The notes under the pieces are model-generated. The model saw nothing but the letters and a program-made list of their open reading frames with translations, ran no database searches and was not told where the DNA came from. From Amaurobius ferox (taxonomy: Eukaryota > Arthropoda > Arachnida > Araneae > Amaurobiidae), in the NCBI GenBank assembly GCA_951213105.1, contig OX578152.1, positions 73,359,180 through 73,423,179 of the forward strand: a stretch of 64,000 nucleotides of DNA, given 5' to 3'. This document shows, piece after piece, positions 24,286 through 37,351 of this stretch. The translations under genes and the position numbers were made by a program. How positions within the stretch are numbered: position 1 is the stretch's first letter; every line of letters starts with the position of its first letter.

Positions 24286-24328
<43 letters not shown>

Positions 24329-25096
24329 AGTGAGTCTGTGGAGACGATAACTGGCGAACGAATGGACCGATTCGAATGAAATTTGGTACAAAAATTACAA
24401 TACGTAAACACTGGAAGCCTATTGCTTTCATACGAAATCGAATGTTCAGAACACCCCCTAAATTTTCGAGTGAAATTTTGAAAAAATCGTCAAAAAATCA
24501 AAACCTCTAATAAAGTTACACAAATAGGCATTTCTTATGTAATTTTTCCTTAGAAAACGATTGACATAAAGTTTAGAACGTTAGGATGAGCCGTTCTCAA
24601 GATATTGCACATTTTTCAAATAAATTTATCAAAAAAATCCTCTAAATTAAAAAAAAATATTAACTGTTGAGAAACATATTTAATTTTCATATGTAATATC
24701 AAGCGATAAATTTAGAGACATCATTCTCATCGATCTAACTCGTTCCATTCATGAGAAAAGATACTTTGAGTAATACTTCTGTATTTGAACGCCAATAATC
24801 ATTTATCTGCTGTAAGAATAACTTATTTCTCCAACTATAACGCTTGGCGAGATTTTGGTGAAGAATTTAGCGGAATGTTGCCAATTTGGCGACATTTTTA
24901 AATGTTGCCAAATTAACGAAAATCTCGCCAAATGGATAAAAATGATGCTAAATCAATGAAAATGACGACTACTTGAAGGAAATTCAATATCTTGGAAAGA
25001 ATATAAGTATCTACAATGAGAATAACATTTTTTTAACTGTAAAAGTAGTAAATTCATTGCATTATATAAGGAAAGTCATGTGTTGCCCACAACAGA
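24153..25096 (-). mobile_element. Helentron-like family A element, copy 3
   Basis: A complete minus-strand copy: the terminal hairpin at 24153-24186, TCGAAAATTCGAATTCGAG, a long (TG)n tract (24280-24327), the AACGATTGACATAAA segment, CGCCAA-type motifs, then GGAAAGTCATGTGTTGCCCA and CAGA at the 5' end. Confidence 0.82.
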
Positions 25097-25605
25097 TTTT
25101 TTATTTCCTCTTCACTTCTAGGAAAGCAAAATATCTTAAAACCTTTTCTGATATATTTATAACAGTTCGGAGCAGAACACCCACTCATAATTATTTCAAC
25201 AATACTTCCTAAAGTGAAAATACTGATAGTGCTAATGATAATGAATTATTCTTCCAACTTCCGTTGGCTTTAATATGCTTGACGAGTCAGCTCGTATTTA
25301 TAAGAGCTTTAGTTCTTTACAATGCACACGCCTGGAGCTTCCCTTACAAGATTGTTGGGGCGCTTAAGGGCGTTCTTTAAACACTTGTGAATCATAGGTG
25401 TACATGTGGGGGGGAGGGGGCACTTGAAGGTTCAATGATAAAAAGGCAGACATCAAGCTACTCGTTGCTGTACTTCATATCCTGGAGTTTACCATCTCCT
25501 GGAAAACGTTCTATGAGCACCCATAATGCATATACTCCACTCGAAATTCGTTTGTAAAGAAAGTAATGAAACATCCACACAAGATTTAAAATTTTAGAAA
25601 ACCAG
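25097..25605. other. No gene recognised
   Basis: It includes a G-rich run near 25410. No supported feature. Confidence 0.4.
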
Positions 25606-25895
25606 CAAGAGAATGATAAGCGGATACGTAGATCAAGAAAACAATCTACAGTTCGCACGATACTACTATAAAACAATTTTAGGACAGAACAAAATGGCGA
25701 TACATTGTGTCGAACGGATTAAACCTCGGCCGACCTCCAGACGACGACGTTTTAAACCCCGGAATTCCGAGCCGAGAGAAATTCCAAACGCAACCAAACA
25801 AATCGTCATTACGAGATTCTGTAGCTAGGTTGCGTAGGCTTTTTCAAGAGGCAGAAGATACGCAACAAATAATGCGCCAAAGCGAGATAAGATAA
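25606..25895 (+). other. Possible short coding remnant, unrecognised
   Basis: A more balanced composition over about 200 bp. One frame (25707-25895) gives 62 codons including LGRPPDDDVLNPGIPSREKF and a charged helix-like SLRDSVARLRRLFQEAEDTQ; an overlapping frame is also open. The helix-like tail is more protein-like than the surrounding AT frames. No family is recognised and no splice signals are convincing. It could be an exon, a retroelement fragment or chance. Confidence 0.2.
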
Positions 25896-26073
25896 CACAA
25901 TAGACTGTGAGAGCCTTTTTACCAACAATGTGACACAGATTCTCGAGACTGGATGGGGGACCGCGCTAGACGTACGGATTGACCGTTGAAGTGTGCTGGA
26001 GCTGTGATAAAATTTAGCACGGGAAGTGAACGCGGTGGATGTATTTTGGAAATTTGATAAAGGGATTTTTTTT

Positions 26074-26826
26074 TAACTTTCCCTGTAATACATGGTAATG
26101 TATAATGAAAATATTGGAATCATGCCGAAAATCGCAACTCGAATTTTCGACGGATCTACACGTTTCGAGACCGCTAGAATACGAAAAATCTATTTATAGT
26201 GTGACGTTTGTGTGTGTGTCTGTCTCTGTGTCTGTGCAATGTATGTATCCACTCTAACTAAAAACTAATGGACTGAATTTCATAAAATTTAGTATGTAAG
26301 TCACTTGGGTGAGACCCTGGTGCTAAATAACTTTTGGTGGGACTCGTAAAAACAGAACCCGCCTTTTTTGCGAAATGGCCCGTAAAACTTTCATGTATCC
26401 ACTCTAGCTAAAATACTAATTGACCAAATTTCACAAAATTTGGTTTATAAGTTACTTGTATGATGATCTGGTGCTGATTAGATTTTATTACGATTCAGAA
26501 AATAACAGCTTGGCTGTGTTTACGAAATGGCCCGTAAACATCGCAAAAATCTAAAATAAAAAATACGTATACTTAAATATATCCATTAAATACTTGTTTC
26601 ATACCTAATTTTTAACGAAGAAAAGAATAAGACCAACTTCATTACACTAGGACTAGCCGTTCTCGAGATATTTTAGTTTTTTCGTATTTTCTCTACGTCA
26701 CCATTGAAAATAAGTTCAGTTTCCAAATAAGAACGAAAATAGAATTAAAAGTGAATTAAATTTAAATAAAATAAAGAGAACGGGGATATAAGTCTTCAGG
26801 GAAAATCATATGCTGCCCACATCAGA
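26074..26826 (-). mobile_element. Helentron-like family B element, copy 1
   Basis: The hairpin ACTTTCCCTGTAATACATGG ... is followed by AAAATCGCAACTCGAATTTT, ACGGATCTACACGTTTCGAG, a GTGTCTGTCTC tract, two tandem-like halves (ATCCACTCTAACTAAAAA and ATCCACTCTAGCTAAAA), and the 5' end GTCTTCAGGGAAAATCATAT, GCTGCCCACATCAGA. Non-coding. Confidence 0.8.
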
Positions 26827-27079
26827 TTTTTCTCTTTGCAGGACATGAGGAACCAAATTAAAGAGAATGAGGAGAGGGGGGGAAACAAATAGCGGGGCTC
26901 AATGCTGGCTAAAATTTTAAAACTACATTAAATTTGAACTTTTAATCGCTTCCCTTACAAAATTGAATGAAATTCACTGGAATGTAGCTCAACTCGACAA
27001 TCTCACATCAAAATCCATTTTCAAACAGATTTTATTTATTTATATATATTTATTCATTTATTTATTTGCGAATTTGGCA

Positions 27080-27225
27080 AGAAAATGTTTGAAAAACCTG
27101 TATTGTTGGTCCAAATGATCCCAATTATAGCATAATGCCCTTTATTTTAAAGGGTTTGAAAAAGTATTTCGATTGATACCAAGATTGACATACTCTGGGG
27201 AGAACTTGCCCCCCCCCCCCCCCCC
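27080..27225 (-). repeat. Poly-C bordered dispersed repeat, copy 1
   Basis: It matches, inverted, 36450-36640 and 39485-39700: AAAAACCTGTATTGTTGGTC, CCAAATGATC, ACCAAGATTGACA and a C run at about 27210-27226. Function unknown. Confidence 0.65.
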
Positions 27226-27489
27226 CACACACACACACTCCGAGAGAGTTAATGTTGTCACAAACACAAAAATTGTATCACGGCTACTTTTCACTGCATT
27301 GATTAAAAGTGTTAAGTTTCGTGATCATTGCACTATAATTAACCCCTTTTCTACATAATTATATAAAATTTTGTCTTATGCTGTGATGTTTAAAAACATA
27401 TTCAAAAATTTCTATATAATTCTAGAATTTTCGTAAACAAAGCCGGATATAAAGTTTTGTGAAAATCCATTAATATTTAAGGCAGCTAT

Positions 27490-27780
27490 CTTGCACACAA
27501 GAATCTTGTACACTTGTATCAATCATCATCTAAGACATACCCATAACCGATCCCGAAAAATAGATGTTTCAAGAAAAATGCAAATTTTTAAATCGGAAGT
27601 TACATTTTTATGCTTAATGACTAACTCCTCTAACTCCATCCAAAATTTGATGCTAAATCCATATCAGCTATTATATAAGCTCTAACTGCAGCCAATCCTA
27701 AGAAATAGATATGTCAAGGAAAGTTTTTGAACCGGGATTGGAAACGAAATCGAAAGTGGGAAAAATACTTAGTAAAAACA
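27490..27780 (+). repeat. Dispersed 'ATCATCTAAG' repeat, two units
   Basis: Units carry CAATCATCATCTAAG, AAATAGATGTTTCAAG and TTGAACCGG-like motifs. They match, inverted, the tandem array at 50560-51310 and also 28425-28530 and 39220-39430. Confidence 0.6.
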
Positions 27781-27810
27781 CCCAACATCCTCTAAATTTG
27801 ATGTTAGGTT

Positions 27811-28419
27811 AGAAAGAGCCTTGCTGCCCCAACCGGGAATCGAACTCTGGATCTCCGAACTGGCCAGACGATGCTCTACCGTTGAGCTACAGGGGCGAAA
27901 TCGCAATCTCTTATCGTCGAAGTGGACTCTGAATTCTCCTCCCTCTAATGTCAGATTGTTGGGCAACTGACAATCTGACTGACCACCTCCTGCTATTTTT
28001 ACCCCAAGTTAGCCTCCGGCTACTACTATTTTTACCCCAGGTTAGCCTCCTGCTACTACTATTTTTACCCCAGGTTAGCATCCTGCTACTACTATTTTTA
28101 CCCCAGGTTAGCCTCCTGCTACTACTATTTTTACCCAGGTCAGTATCCTGCGTGGTTGTTGTCCTCTTAATTTAAATTCGGTAGTCAATCTTCCAGTGTA
28201 CACTGAATCCATTCTAGTCGTAATAGGGTCATTTTCAGATCTCCGACATCTTTGCACTAACCTGCAGGGTTGATTTGTTCGGGCGCCATTGTAAAGAGCC
28301 TTGCTGTTCCAACCGGGAATCGAACCTTGGATCTCCGAACTGGCCAGCAGATGCTCTACTGTTGAGCTACTGGGGCGAAATTACAAGCTCTTATCATCGA
28401 AGTGAACTCTGCAATGTCA
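27811..28419 (-). mobile_element. TRIM-like element with tRNA-like terminal repeats (hypothesis)
   Basis: Two direct repeats of about 130-143 bp, at 28290-28419 and 27811-27953, bound a 336-bp interior. Each starts TGACATT, has a leader (CACTTCGAYGATAAGAG) and a tRNA-like block (GTAGCTCAAC, GGTTCGATTCCCGGTTGG), and ends CAGCAAGGCTCTTT. Just inside the upstream repeat on the minus strand is TGGCGCCCGAACA (28288-28276), 13 nt identical to the classical primer-binding site for tRNA-lysine. The interior has no coding capacity. No clear polypurine tract or target duplication was found, so it may be two copies of a tRNA-like repeat. Confidence 0.4.
27983..28140 (+). repeat. 33-bp tandem repeat, five copies
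   Basis: The unit GGTTAGCCTCCTGCTACTAC plus TATTTTTACCCCA is repeated about five times inside the interior of the 27811-28419 structure. It translates as leucine-rich repeats by chance. Confidence 0.9.
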
Positions 28420-29670
28420 ATATCAATCATCATCTAAACTCTATTAATAGCAGACACTGTATTAATATTAGAAATGGATGTTTCATGAAAGCATATGTAG
28501 TATTGCAAAGTTTTTGTCACCAATGATGTCAATAAAACATTTATCTCCTTTTAATGAATTTACACGCTTTGAATATGAATTAACCACTTTTCATACGAAT
28601 CATCTCTGAATAAGAGTCAAGCATTTCTTCAATGGCGTCTGTGTGTCTGTCTTAACACACGATGTCTCTCCAATAATTTGAGTAAAGGTGAAATTCGGTT
28701 TGAATATTGCAATCAATCAAAGTCAGAGACCAGTTAATTTTTGGTAGAACTTTGCCATTTTTTTTTTTCGAAAATCGAAGAACGTTATTATAAAAACACA
28801 ATTACGCATAAAAATTTACAGGAATAACTATTTAGTATGTGGTTCTTAATTAAAAGCAAATACGCATCACTTATAAATTTTTATCCTGATTCGTTCGCCA
28901 GAGGTTTTAGCTCTGAAATGGAAAAAGCATTAAAAAATAAATAAAATAAACTCACTATTATCAAATTAGTCAATACTTCGTTAACAATTTTATTACTATT
29001 TTAAATTAATGGACACCATTAGAGGTTATGACTCAGAAAAGTATTCAATATTCTCAAGATATTGAATACTTTTCTTCCACGTGAACGCTAGTGTATATCT
29101 TAAATCGGTGGAAGTCTAACACCATTTGGTGCGATTTTTTCAATCAAAGAACACCAAAAACTCTTTGATTATTGCCATTATTGGAGATCAAAAGCCAGGA
29201 GATCTTAGAACCTTTAATTTTTCATATATTGTTTTTTAAAAAACCGCTGAAAAAATTGTAAATTATAATTATGTCAAAATTTGTTGATAAAATAGTCATT
29301 TTATATGTAATTTTTTTACGCAATATATTAAAACTTCGTAAATACAGATAATATACAAAATTAAAATACAGGTAGTCCAGCTTTAGTTTTATACATTTGT
29401 TGTATTTATCAAATTTAAATATATTGTGTTTTTATTTCAGTACTTTTCAATCTATTTCATGTAAGATTTTGTTCAGAAACGACTTATCAGAACTTTTATC
29501 AGAATGTTATTATTTTGTAAAATAATAACATTTGCCGTTCATTGCTATATTGCACATTTATAATCTAAAATAAAAAAAAAATTGTTTAAAAATTTAATAT
29601 TTTCATTGCTGCAAATTGGCTGAATTTTTTGTAAGTTATTTTAACCGAAAATTAATGGACACTATTTGAT
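28420..29670. other. No gene recognised
   Basis: 28425-28530 holds one unit of the 'ATCATCTAAG' repeat. The rest is AT-rich; nothing else is supported. Confidence 0.45.
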
Positions 29671-29682
29671 AGATATCATGAG

Positions 29683-29961
29683 CCGCCCCGGTGGTGAAGT
29701 GGATAGCGTCTTCAACTGCTGTCATGAGGGGCTCGGGTTCGAATCCCGAAGAAGGCATGGATGCTTCTTGAGGATGAAGTCAGACTTCCGCCTTCTGGGT
29801 CCTCGTCAAAGTGGAGCTGCTACCCCTCTCTGACCTTCGTCAGTGATGCTTTCTTGGAATAAACTTTGTTCTCTCGTCTTGTGTGTCGTTCTTTCTTCCT
29901 GCGTCGCTGGTCCTGTTTCGGTTCCTCCGAACAGGAGGTCATAAGTAACAACAACAACAAC
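29683..29961 (+). mobile_element. tRNA-derived SINE with 12-bp target duplication
   Basis: The head has an A box-like GTGGTGAAGTGGATAGC and a perfect B box GGGTTCGAATCCC. The body carries GTCAGACTTCCGCC and AAGTGGAGCTGC, and it ends AAGTAACAACAACAACAACA. The flanks AGATATCATGAG (29671-29682) and AGATTTCATGAG (29962-29973) are a target duplication with one mismatch. Same family as 11048-11284. Confidence 0.88.
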
Positions 29962-29973
29962 AGATTTCATGAG

Positions 29974-30974
<1,001 letters not shown>

Positions 30975-31008
<34 letters not shown>
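30975..31008. repeat. TA microsatellite at the Tc1-like left edge
   Basis: (TA)n of about 34 bp; the Tc1-like element begins directly after it. Confidence 0.95.
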
Positions 31009-31009
<1 letters not shown>

Positions 31010-32176
31010 TCAAGTGCCAAAATTCATGGGATAGCTGTATGCAAATTTACAAGTGGCGCTCGCATCGCGTTAAAAGGATATAATGAGGCAAATGGTTGTC
31101 AGTGTTGTCTGTTGAATTCTTGAAAGTCTTGTGAAATGTTAAATAACGTGATAATAGCTATCCGGTGGTAATTAATCGAGTTTGAACGTGGAACTATAGT
31201 TGGAGTTCGACGCATGGGGCATAGTATTTCAGAAGTTGTTAAGACTTTGAATATTTCTCGCACGACAGTGTCAAGGATGTATCGAGAAGGCCTCATGGAA
31301 GGCATTACTTCCCAGAAGGGACAGCGCAATGGGCGACCACGTCTGCTGAAAGATCGAGACCAGCGTCGTCTAAGCAGAAGCGTCTATGCTAACAGATGAA
31401 CGACACTGCGTCAACTGACTACCACATTCAATATGAGACGCACTAGAAGAGTATATGTGAGGTCTGTGCAGCGAAATTTGGCGCTAGTGGGATATGGCAA
31501 AAGACCGACACGAGTACCTTTACTCACAGCACATCATTGGCTTCAGCGTATCATCTGGGATCGTGAACACATGCAATGCATCCTAGATGACTGGAAGAAG
31601 CTAGAATGGTCCGACGAGTCACGTTTCCAGTTGGTACGAGCTATTGGTTTCGTTCGGGTGCAGCTCAAACCCATGAAGCTATGGATCCAACCTGTCAACA
31701 AGGCACTGTGCAAGCTGGTAGTGGTTCCATAATGGTGTGGGGACTGTTTACTTTGCATGGATTAGGTCCTCTGGTCAAACTGAACCGGTCATTGACAGAG
31801 AATCGTTATGTTTAGATGATTGGTGACCATTTGGAGCCGTTTATGGACTTCACATACCCCAATAACGATGGATATTCCAGGACGATAATGCTCCATGTCA
31901 CCGGGCCCATATTGCTTGCGATTAGTTTGGTATGCATTCTGGACAATTCCAGCATATGATTTGGCCACCTAGATTGCCAGACATGAACCTCTTGGAGTAT
32001 ATCTGGGATATGATCGAAAGAGACATTCATGCTCAAATTCCTGCACCTACCACAACGACGCAATTATGGATTGCTATGGAGACAGCATGGCTGAACATTT
32101 CTTCTGGAGACTTCCGCTGACTAGTTGAGTCCATGCCCCAAGCTCAAGGGGGTAAAGGGGGCCCAACACACGATAT
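31009..32176 (+). mobile_element. Tc1-like transposon, inactive
   Basis: About 1.17 kb lie between TA tracts, consistent with TA-targeted insertion, and contain the transposase remnant below. The left end reads CTCAAGTGCCAAAATTCATG. I could not match it to the right end as terminal inverted repeats, so the exact boundaries are uncertain. Confidence 0.75.
31165..32120 (+). pseudogene. Tc1-family DDE transposase, several frameshifts and stops
   Basis: The N-terminal helix-turn-helix reads ISEVVKTLNISRTTVSRMYR (about 31226-31285), followed by GRPRLLKDRDQRRLSR. The first catalytic Asp is in LEWSDESRF (about 31598-31624), the second in QDDNAPCHRAH (about 31881-31913), and the Glu is in PDMNLLEYIWDMIER (about 31979-32023). 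A TGA at 31397 interrupts the frame; frameshifts occur near 31640, 31870 and 31930, and a TAG lies at 31813. The catalytic residues are still recognisable but scattered over frames, so no active enzyme is made. Confidence 0.88.
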
Positions 32177-32198
32177 TATATATATATATATATATATA
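32177..32198. repeat. TA microsatellite
   Basis: A short (TA)n between the Tc1-like remnant and the following block. Confidence 0.95.
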
Positions 32199-32200
32199 AT

Positions 32201-32319
32201 AAACTTTGAAGGTCCAATGAAAGAAAAGTGAGCAGCTGTAACTCGAAAAACCAAACTTTCTAACAAGCTTGGAAAATAAAAGTATATAAATCAGCAAATC
32301 TTCAAGCAAATGGAAAAAA

Positions 32320-32322
<3 letters not shown>
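32201..32322 (-). mobile_element. Penelope-associated block, end fragment (copy 4)
   Basis: It matches the outer end of the blocks at 773-1120 and 38700-39106 (GTCCAATGAAAGAAAAG, GCAAATGGAAAAAAATAC). It is bounded on both sides by TA repeats. Confidence 0.65.

Positions 32323-32367
<45 letters not shown>
32323..32367. repeat. TA microsatellite
   Basis: (TA)n of about 44 bp. Confidence 0.95.
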
Positions 32368-33269
<902 letters not shown>

Positions 33270-33295
33270 TAGATAGAGAGAGAGAGAGAGAACCT

Positions 33296-34025
33296 AACCT
33301 TAGTCCCTATTACGGGTAGTTGATTCCCTTGAACTTTCAGTAACATACTTGCAAATGTTTTACAGTGTATGTTACCGTTCCCCCTAAAATCGAAATTTGT
33401 TCATTTGTAGGGAAAGAAATATGTTGGACATATCAGGTTTTTTATGACTTCCGTTTGACCTAAACTTTATGAGCTGAGGCTTACTTCAGGAAGTAAGTTT
33501 GGCTTCTTAAATGACTACAACATAATCATTTTATTCGCACCTTTCCCAACTAGCGTTTCTGTTAAAGATGCTTAGTGTGTCAGGTCGTTACCGGAAGAAA
33601 GTGCAATATATATATCTTTAAACAATACGGTGGGCAAACAGGGATACCAATTACAGTATTTCTTAAGGAAGGGGACGGGAGTATTTATTGGGGGAGTTGA
33701 TGGATATATGTTCTAATGATGAATATATCATTTGGCAAGGAAAGTTATTTAGGAAGGATAATGACTTAGAAATCCTTCGTAAGGCAGCCACCATGGTATT
33801 CCTGAGTTAAGTAGATACCATTGAGTTAAAAGGAGTTAAAACTTCATATTATGAAAAAGAAAATATCATTTGAGACAATAATTCAGGTAGCGCTGTAGTA
33901 AAAGAAGTAGTCCTGCATTTTATGTATTTCTATGACGAAAAACATAAAATATTTATTTAAACTGTCAATTTTGTAAAAATAAATTATTAGCGCAATGCAT
34001 AATTAGAACTGGAACAATAAAAAAT
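33296..34025. other. No gene recognised
   Basis: AT-rich, no supported feature over about 0.7 kb. Confidence 0.45.
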
Positions 34026-35017
34026 CTGATGTGGGCAGCATATGAATTTCCTTATAGAATGCAATGAATTTACTACTTTTAGAGGTAAAAAAAATGTTAT
34101 TCTTATAGTAGATACTTATATTCCTTCCAAGATATTGAATTTTCCTCAATTAGTCGTCATTTTCATTGATTCATCGTCATTTTTATCCATTTGGCGAGAT
34201 ATTCGTTAATTTGGCAACATTTAAAAATCACCAAGTTGGCGACATTCCTCTAAATTCGTCGCCAAAATATCGCCAAGCGTTATGGACGGAGAAATAAGTT
34301 ATTCTTACAGCGGATAAATGACTATTGGCTTTCAAATACAAAAGTATTACTCAAAGTATCTTTTCTCGTCAATGGAACGAGCTAGATCCACGAGATTGAT
34401 GTCACCAAATTTATTGCATCATATTACATATGAAAAGTGAACATGTTTCTTAACAGTTAATATTTTTTTTTAATTTATGGAACTTTTTGATAAATTTATT
34501 TGAAAAATGTGCAATATCTCGAGAACGGTTTATGCTAGCGTTCTAAAGTTTATGTCAATCGTTTTCTAAGGAAAAATTACATAAGAAATATCTATTTGCG
34601 TAACTTTATTAAAGTTTTTGATTTTTTGATGATTTTTTCAAAATGTCACTCGAAAATTTAGGAGGGTTCTGAACATTCGATTGTGTTTTAAAACTATAGG
34701 CTTCCAGTGTTTACGGATTGTGATTTTTGTACCAAATTTGGTTCTAATCGGTCCATTCGTTTGTCAGTTATCGTCTCCAGATTTTTGTACCAAATTTCAT
34801 TCGAATCGCTCGATTCCTTCATAAGATATAGTCTCAACAGACTCACTGACACACACACACACACATACTTTCACACACACAAAAACAGACTTCACTTCAA
34901 AAATTTTCGATTCGTGATCGGGGATGCTTGAAACGCGCTCTCCCGTCGAAAACTCGAATTCGAATTTTCGGCCCCGTCACAATACTTTCCTTATACATTA
35001 TGTATATAAGGAAAGTA
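34026..35017 (+). mobile_element. Helentron-like family A element, copy 4
   Basis: Complete from TCTGATGTGGGCAGCATATG to the hairpin CTTATACATTATGTATATAA ... GGAAAGT. An internal duplication near 34720-34840 repeats the ATTTTTGTACCAAATTT segment. The CA tract lies at 34848-34880. Confidence 0.83.
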
Positions 35018-35333
35018 ATAATATTCCTAAACATTCAACATTATTTTATCTCCATATATTCTGTATTCTGTCCTACAACTATGAAAACATGCTGGTTAAT
35101 TATACTCATAATTAGGAAACTCATAATGTAAAAATAAACAAATGTACATATACTAGAAACTAAGCATTTCTGTTGTGCCATCTAACAATCGTAACTACTT
35201 TACTAACACTAGCGACAACTAGATATAATTCTCAAAGCATTATTGCATTTTCAAGAGTTTCTTCCGCAGGAGTTTTATCTCCTTCTTTCTAACTCCATGG
35301 TAAATACCCTGGTATGTATTTTTTTACTTTCCT
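35018..35333. other. No feature seen
   Basis: AT-rich spacer between two oppositely oriented elements. Confidence 0.4.
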
Positions 35334-36438
35334 TATATACAATAACGAATAAGGAAAGTATTGTGACAGGGTCGAAAATTAGAATTCGTGTTTTCGGCGG
35401 GAGAGCACGTTTCAAGCATCCCTGATCACGAATCGAACATTTTTGAAGTGATGTCTGTGTGTGTGTGTGTGTCAGTGAGTCTGTGGAGACGATAACTGAC
35501 GAACGAATAGACCGATTCGAACAAAATTTGGTACAAAAATTACAATCCGTGAATACGGAAAGTCTATTGTTTTTATACGCAATCGAATGTTCAGAACCTC
35601 CCTAAATTTTCGAGTGAAATTTTGAAAAAATCGTCAAAAAATCAGAACCTCTACTAAAGTTACGCAAATAGACATTTCTTATGTAATTTTTCATTAGAAA
35701 ACGATTGGCATAAATTTTAAAACGCTAGCATGAACCGTTCTCGAGATATGACAACTCGAGTTTTCAACGATCTACGCGTTTTGAGACCTCTAGAATACGA
35801 AAATACTATTTTTAGCGTGACGTCTGTGTGTGTGTCTGTCTGTCTGTGCAGATTTTGTATCCACTCTAACTAAAAAACGAATTGAGTGAAATTTCATAAA
35901 ATTTTGTAGGTAAGTCACTTGTGGGCGAATCTGGTGCTGATTAGGTTTGGGTATAATTCGGAATAAAAGAACCCGCCTTTTTCGCGAAATGACCCGCGAA
36001 AGCCTGCATCCACTCTAGCTAAAAAACTAATGGACCGAATATCCCAAAATTCGGTAGATAAGTCGTTTGTAGGCCACCCTGGTGCTGATTAGATTTTGGT
36101 ATGATTCGAAAAAACACAACCTGCCTTTTTTTGCAAAATGGTGCGTAAAAATCGGCAAAATCTAAAATAAAAAACTACGTATGCTCAAATATATCCATTA
36201 AATGCTTGTTTTATACGTAATTTTTAACGGTGAAAAGAATAAGACCAACCCCATTACACTAGTGCTTGCCGTTCTCGAGATATTTTAGTTTTTTCGTATT
36301 TTCTCTGCGCCATCTTTGAAAATAAGTCCAGTTACCAAGTGAGAACGAAAATTGAATTAAAAGTGAATTAAATTTAATTAAAATAAAAAGAATGTGGATA
36401 TAAGTCTGCAGGGAAAGTCATGTGCTGCCCACATCAGA
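35334..36438 (-). mobile_element. Chimeric family A/family B element
   Basis: 35334-35745 is a family A 3' portion on the minus strand (hairpin, TCGAAAATTAGAATTCG, TG tract, to CCGTTCTCGAGATAT). It passes directly into family B sequence (CAACTCGAGTTTTCAACGAT onward), which continues to a complete B 5' end (GGGAAAGTCATGTGCTGCCC, ACATCAGA). The B terminal hairpin is absent. Confidence 0.8.
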
Positions 36439-36449
36439 ATTTTTTGTTT

Positions 36450-36640
36450 GTGACACCATTAGCCCCGTCGGGGGGGGGGGGGGGGGGGCAAGTTACCCTC
36501 CACCCTGGAATGCACATTGTCAAGTTTGATATCAATCGAAAAAAAACTTTGTGCCCTTTAAAACGGAGGGTAACACTCTGTAATTGTAATTATTTGGCTC
36601 ATGATACCGATTTATCAAAATTTTTGTTGTTAAATTGGAA
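36450..36640 (+). repeat. Poly-G bordered dispersed repeat, copy 2
   Basis: Contains ACACCATTAGCCCCGTCGG, a run of about 20 G, AAGTTACCCTCC, ACATTGTCAAGTTTGATATC and ATTTATCAAAATTTTTG. Matches 39485-39700 and, inverted, 27080-27225. Confidence 0.7.
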
Positions 36641-37048
36641 AAAAAGTTGTTGAGCCACACCCCAGTTTTGCGCACTCTCTCTTCCTTTTAGCTTATAGAC
36701 TTTGTGCTCGCTGCTTTTTGTTGAAAACAAGGCGTTACCCATTATTACCTAACCATGCACTAAGTGTCATTAGTACTATTTTTTTTAATTCAATCGTTAA
36801 ATTTTTCGGCTAGAACAGATGCATACTTTAAACACACGCACACACGTCAGTATTAAATTTAATTTTGGGTTTACAAAAAAGCTCGTCTTTTCGATATTTG
36901 CAACTGATTTTACAAATTTGGTATTATTAATCAAGCGAAAACACTAACCCTTAAATACAGATCGAAACCAAATTGACTCCACATTGTTCATTGGCCCTTA
37001 TTATCATTTAATGATTTCAGTCTTCTCTTTATACTCTTTTTAACTTTT
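36641..37048. other. No gene recognised
   Basis: AT-rich; no supported feature. Confidence 0.4.
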
Positions 37049-37060
37049 GAGATGGTTGCG

Positions 37061-37339
37061 TTTCTTCTTCATTCTACTTCAAACCCTCGGACCTACCCGA
37101 AGGTGTAAGGTAACTGTTTGGACGGTAGGGAAATGCCACCCAATTTAGAACGGAACCTGGGGGCTCGTCCAGAGGGGCAGCACCCTCCTTCATCTACCAC
37201 CAACCTCTTGGAAGGACTTACAGACCCACATTTTTAAATTGTCAATTTTCCACGATGACTGGTTGGGCAGAGCCTGGAATCGAACTCGGGTCGTCCGACT
37301 GCAATCCCTGCGAAATAACCACTGGGTTGTCCCAACCCC
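37061..37339 (-). mobile_element. SINE with tRNA-like head, 12-bp target duplication
   Basis: On the minus strand the head begins GGTTGGGACAACCCAGTGG, contains the B box GAGTTCGATTCC, and closes with CCCAACC, complementary to the first seven bases as in an acceptor stem. The body (GTGGGTCTGTAAGTCCTTCC, GAGGTTGGTGGTAG, GTTCCGTTCTAAATTGGGTG) and tail (GTTACCTTACACC) are those of the 5S-headed SINE at 53325-53687. GAGATGGTTGCG flanks it at 37049-37060 and 37340-37351. Confidence 0.9.
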
Positions 37340-37351
37340 GAGATGGTTGCG

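Noticed and set aside
27948..28175. Leucine-rich open frame resembling a membrane protein
   Set aside because: It translates the 33-bp tandem repeat.
28305..28376. Functional tRNA gene on the minus strand
   Set aside because: The A and B box-like motifs are present, but the T-stem has mismatches, the acceptor 3' strand (TTGGAAC) does not pair well, no proper anticodon arm forms, and the same sequence recurs as a repeat with a shared leader.
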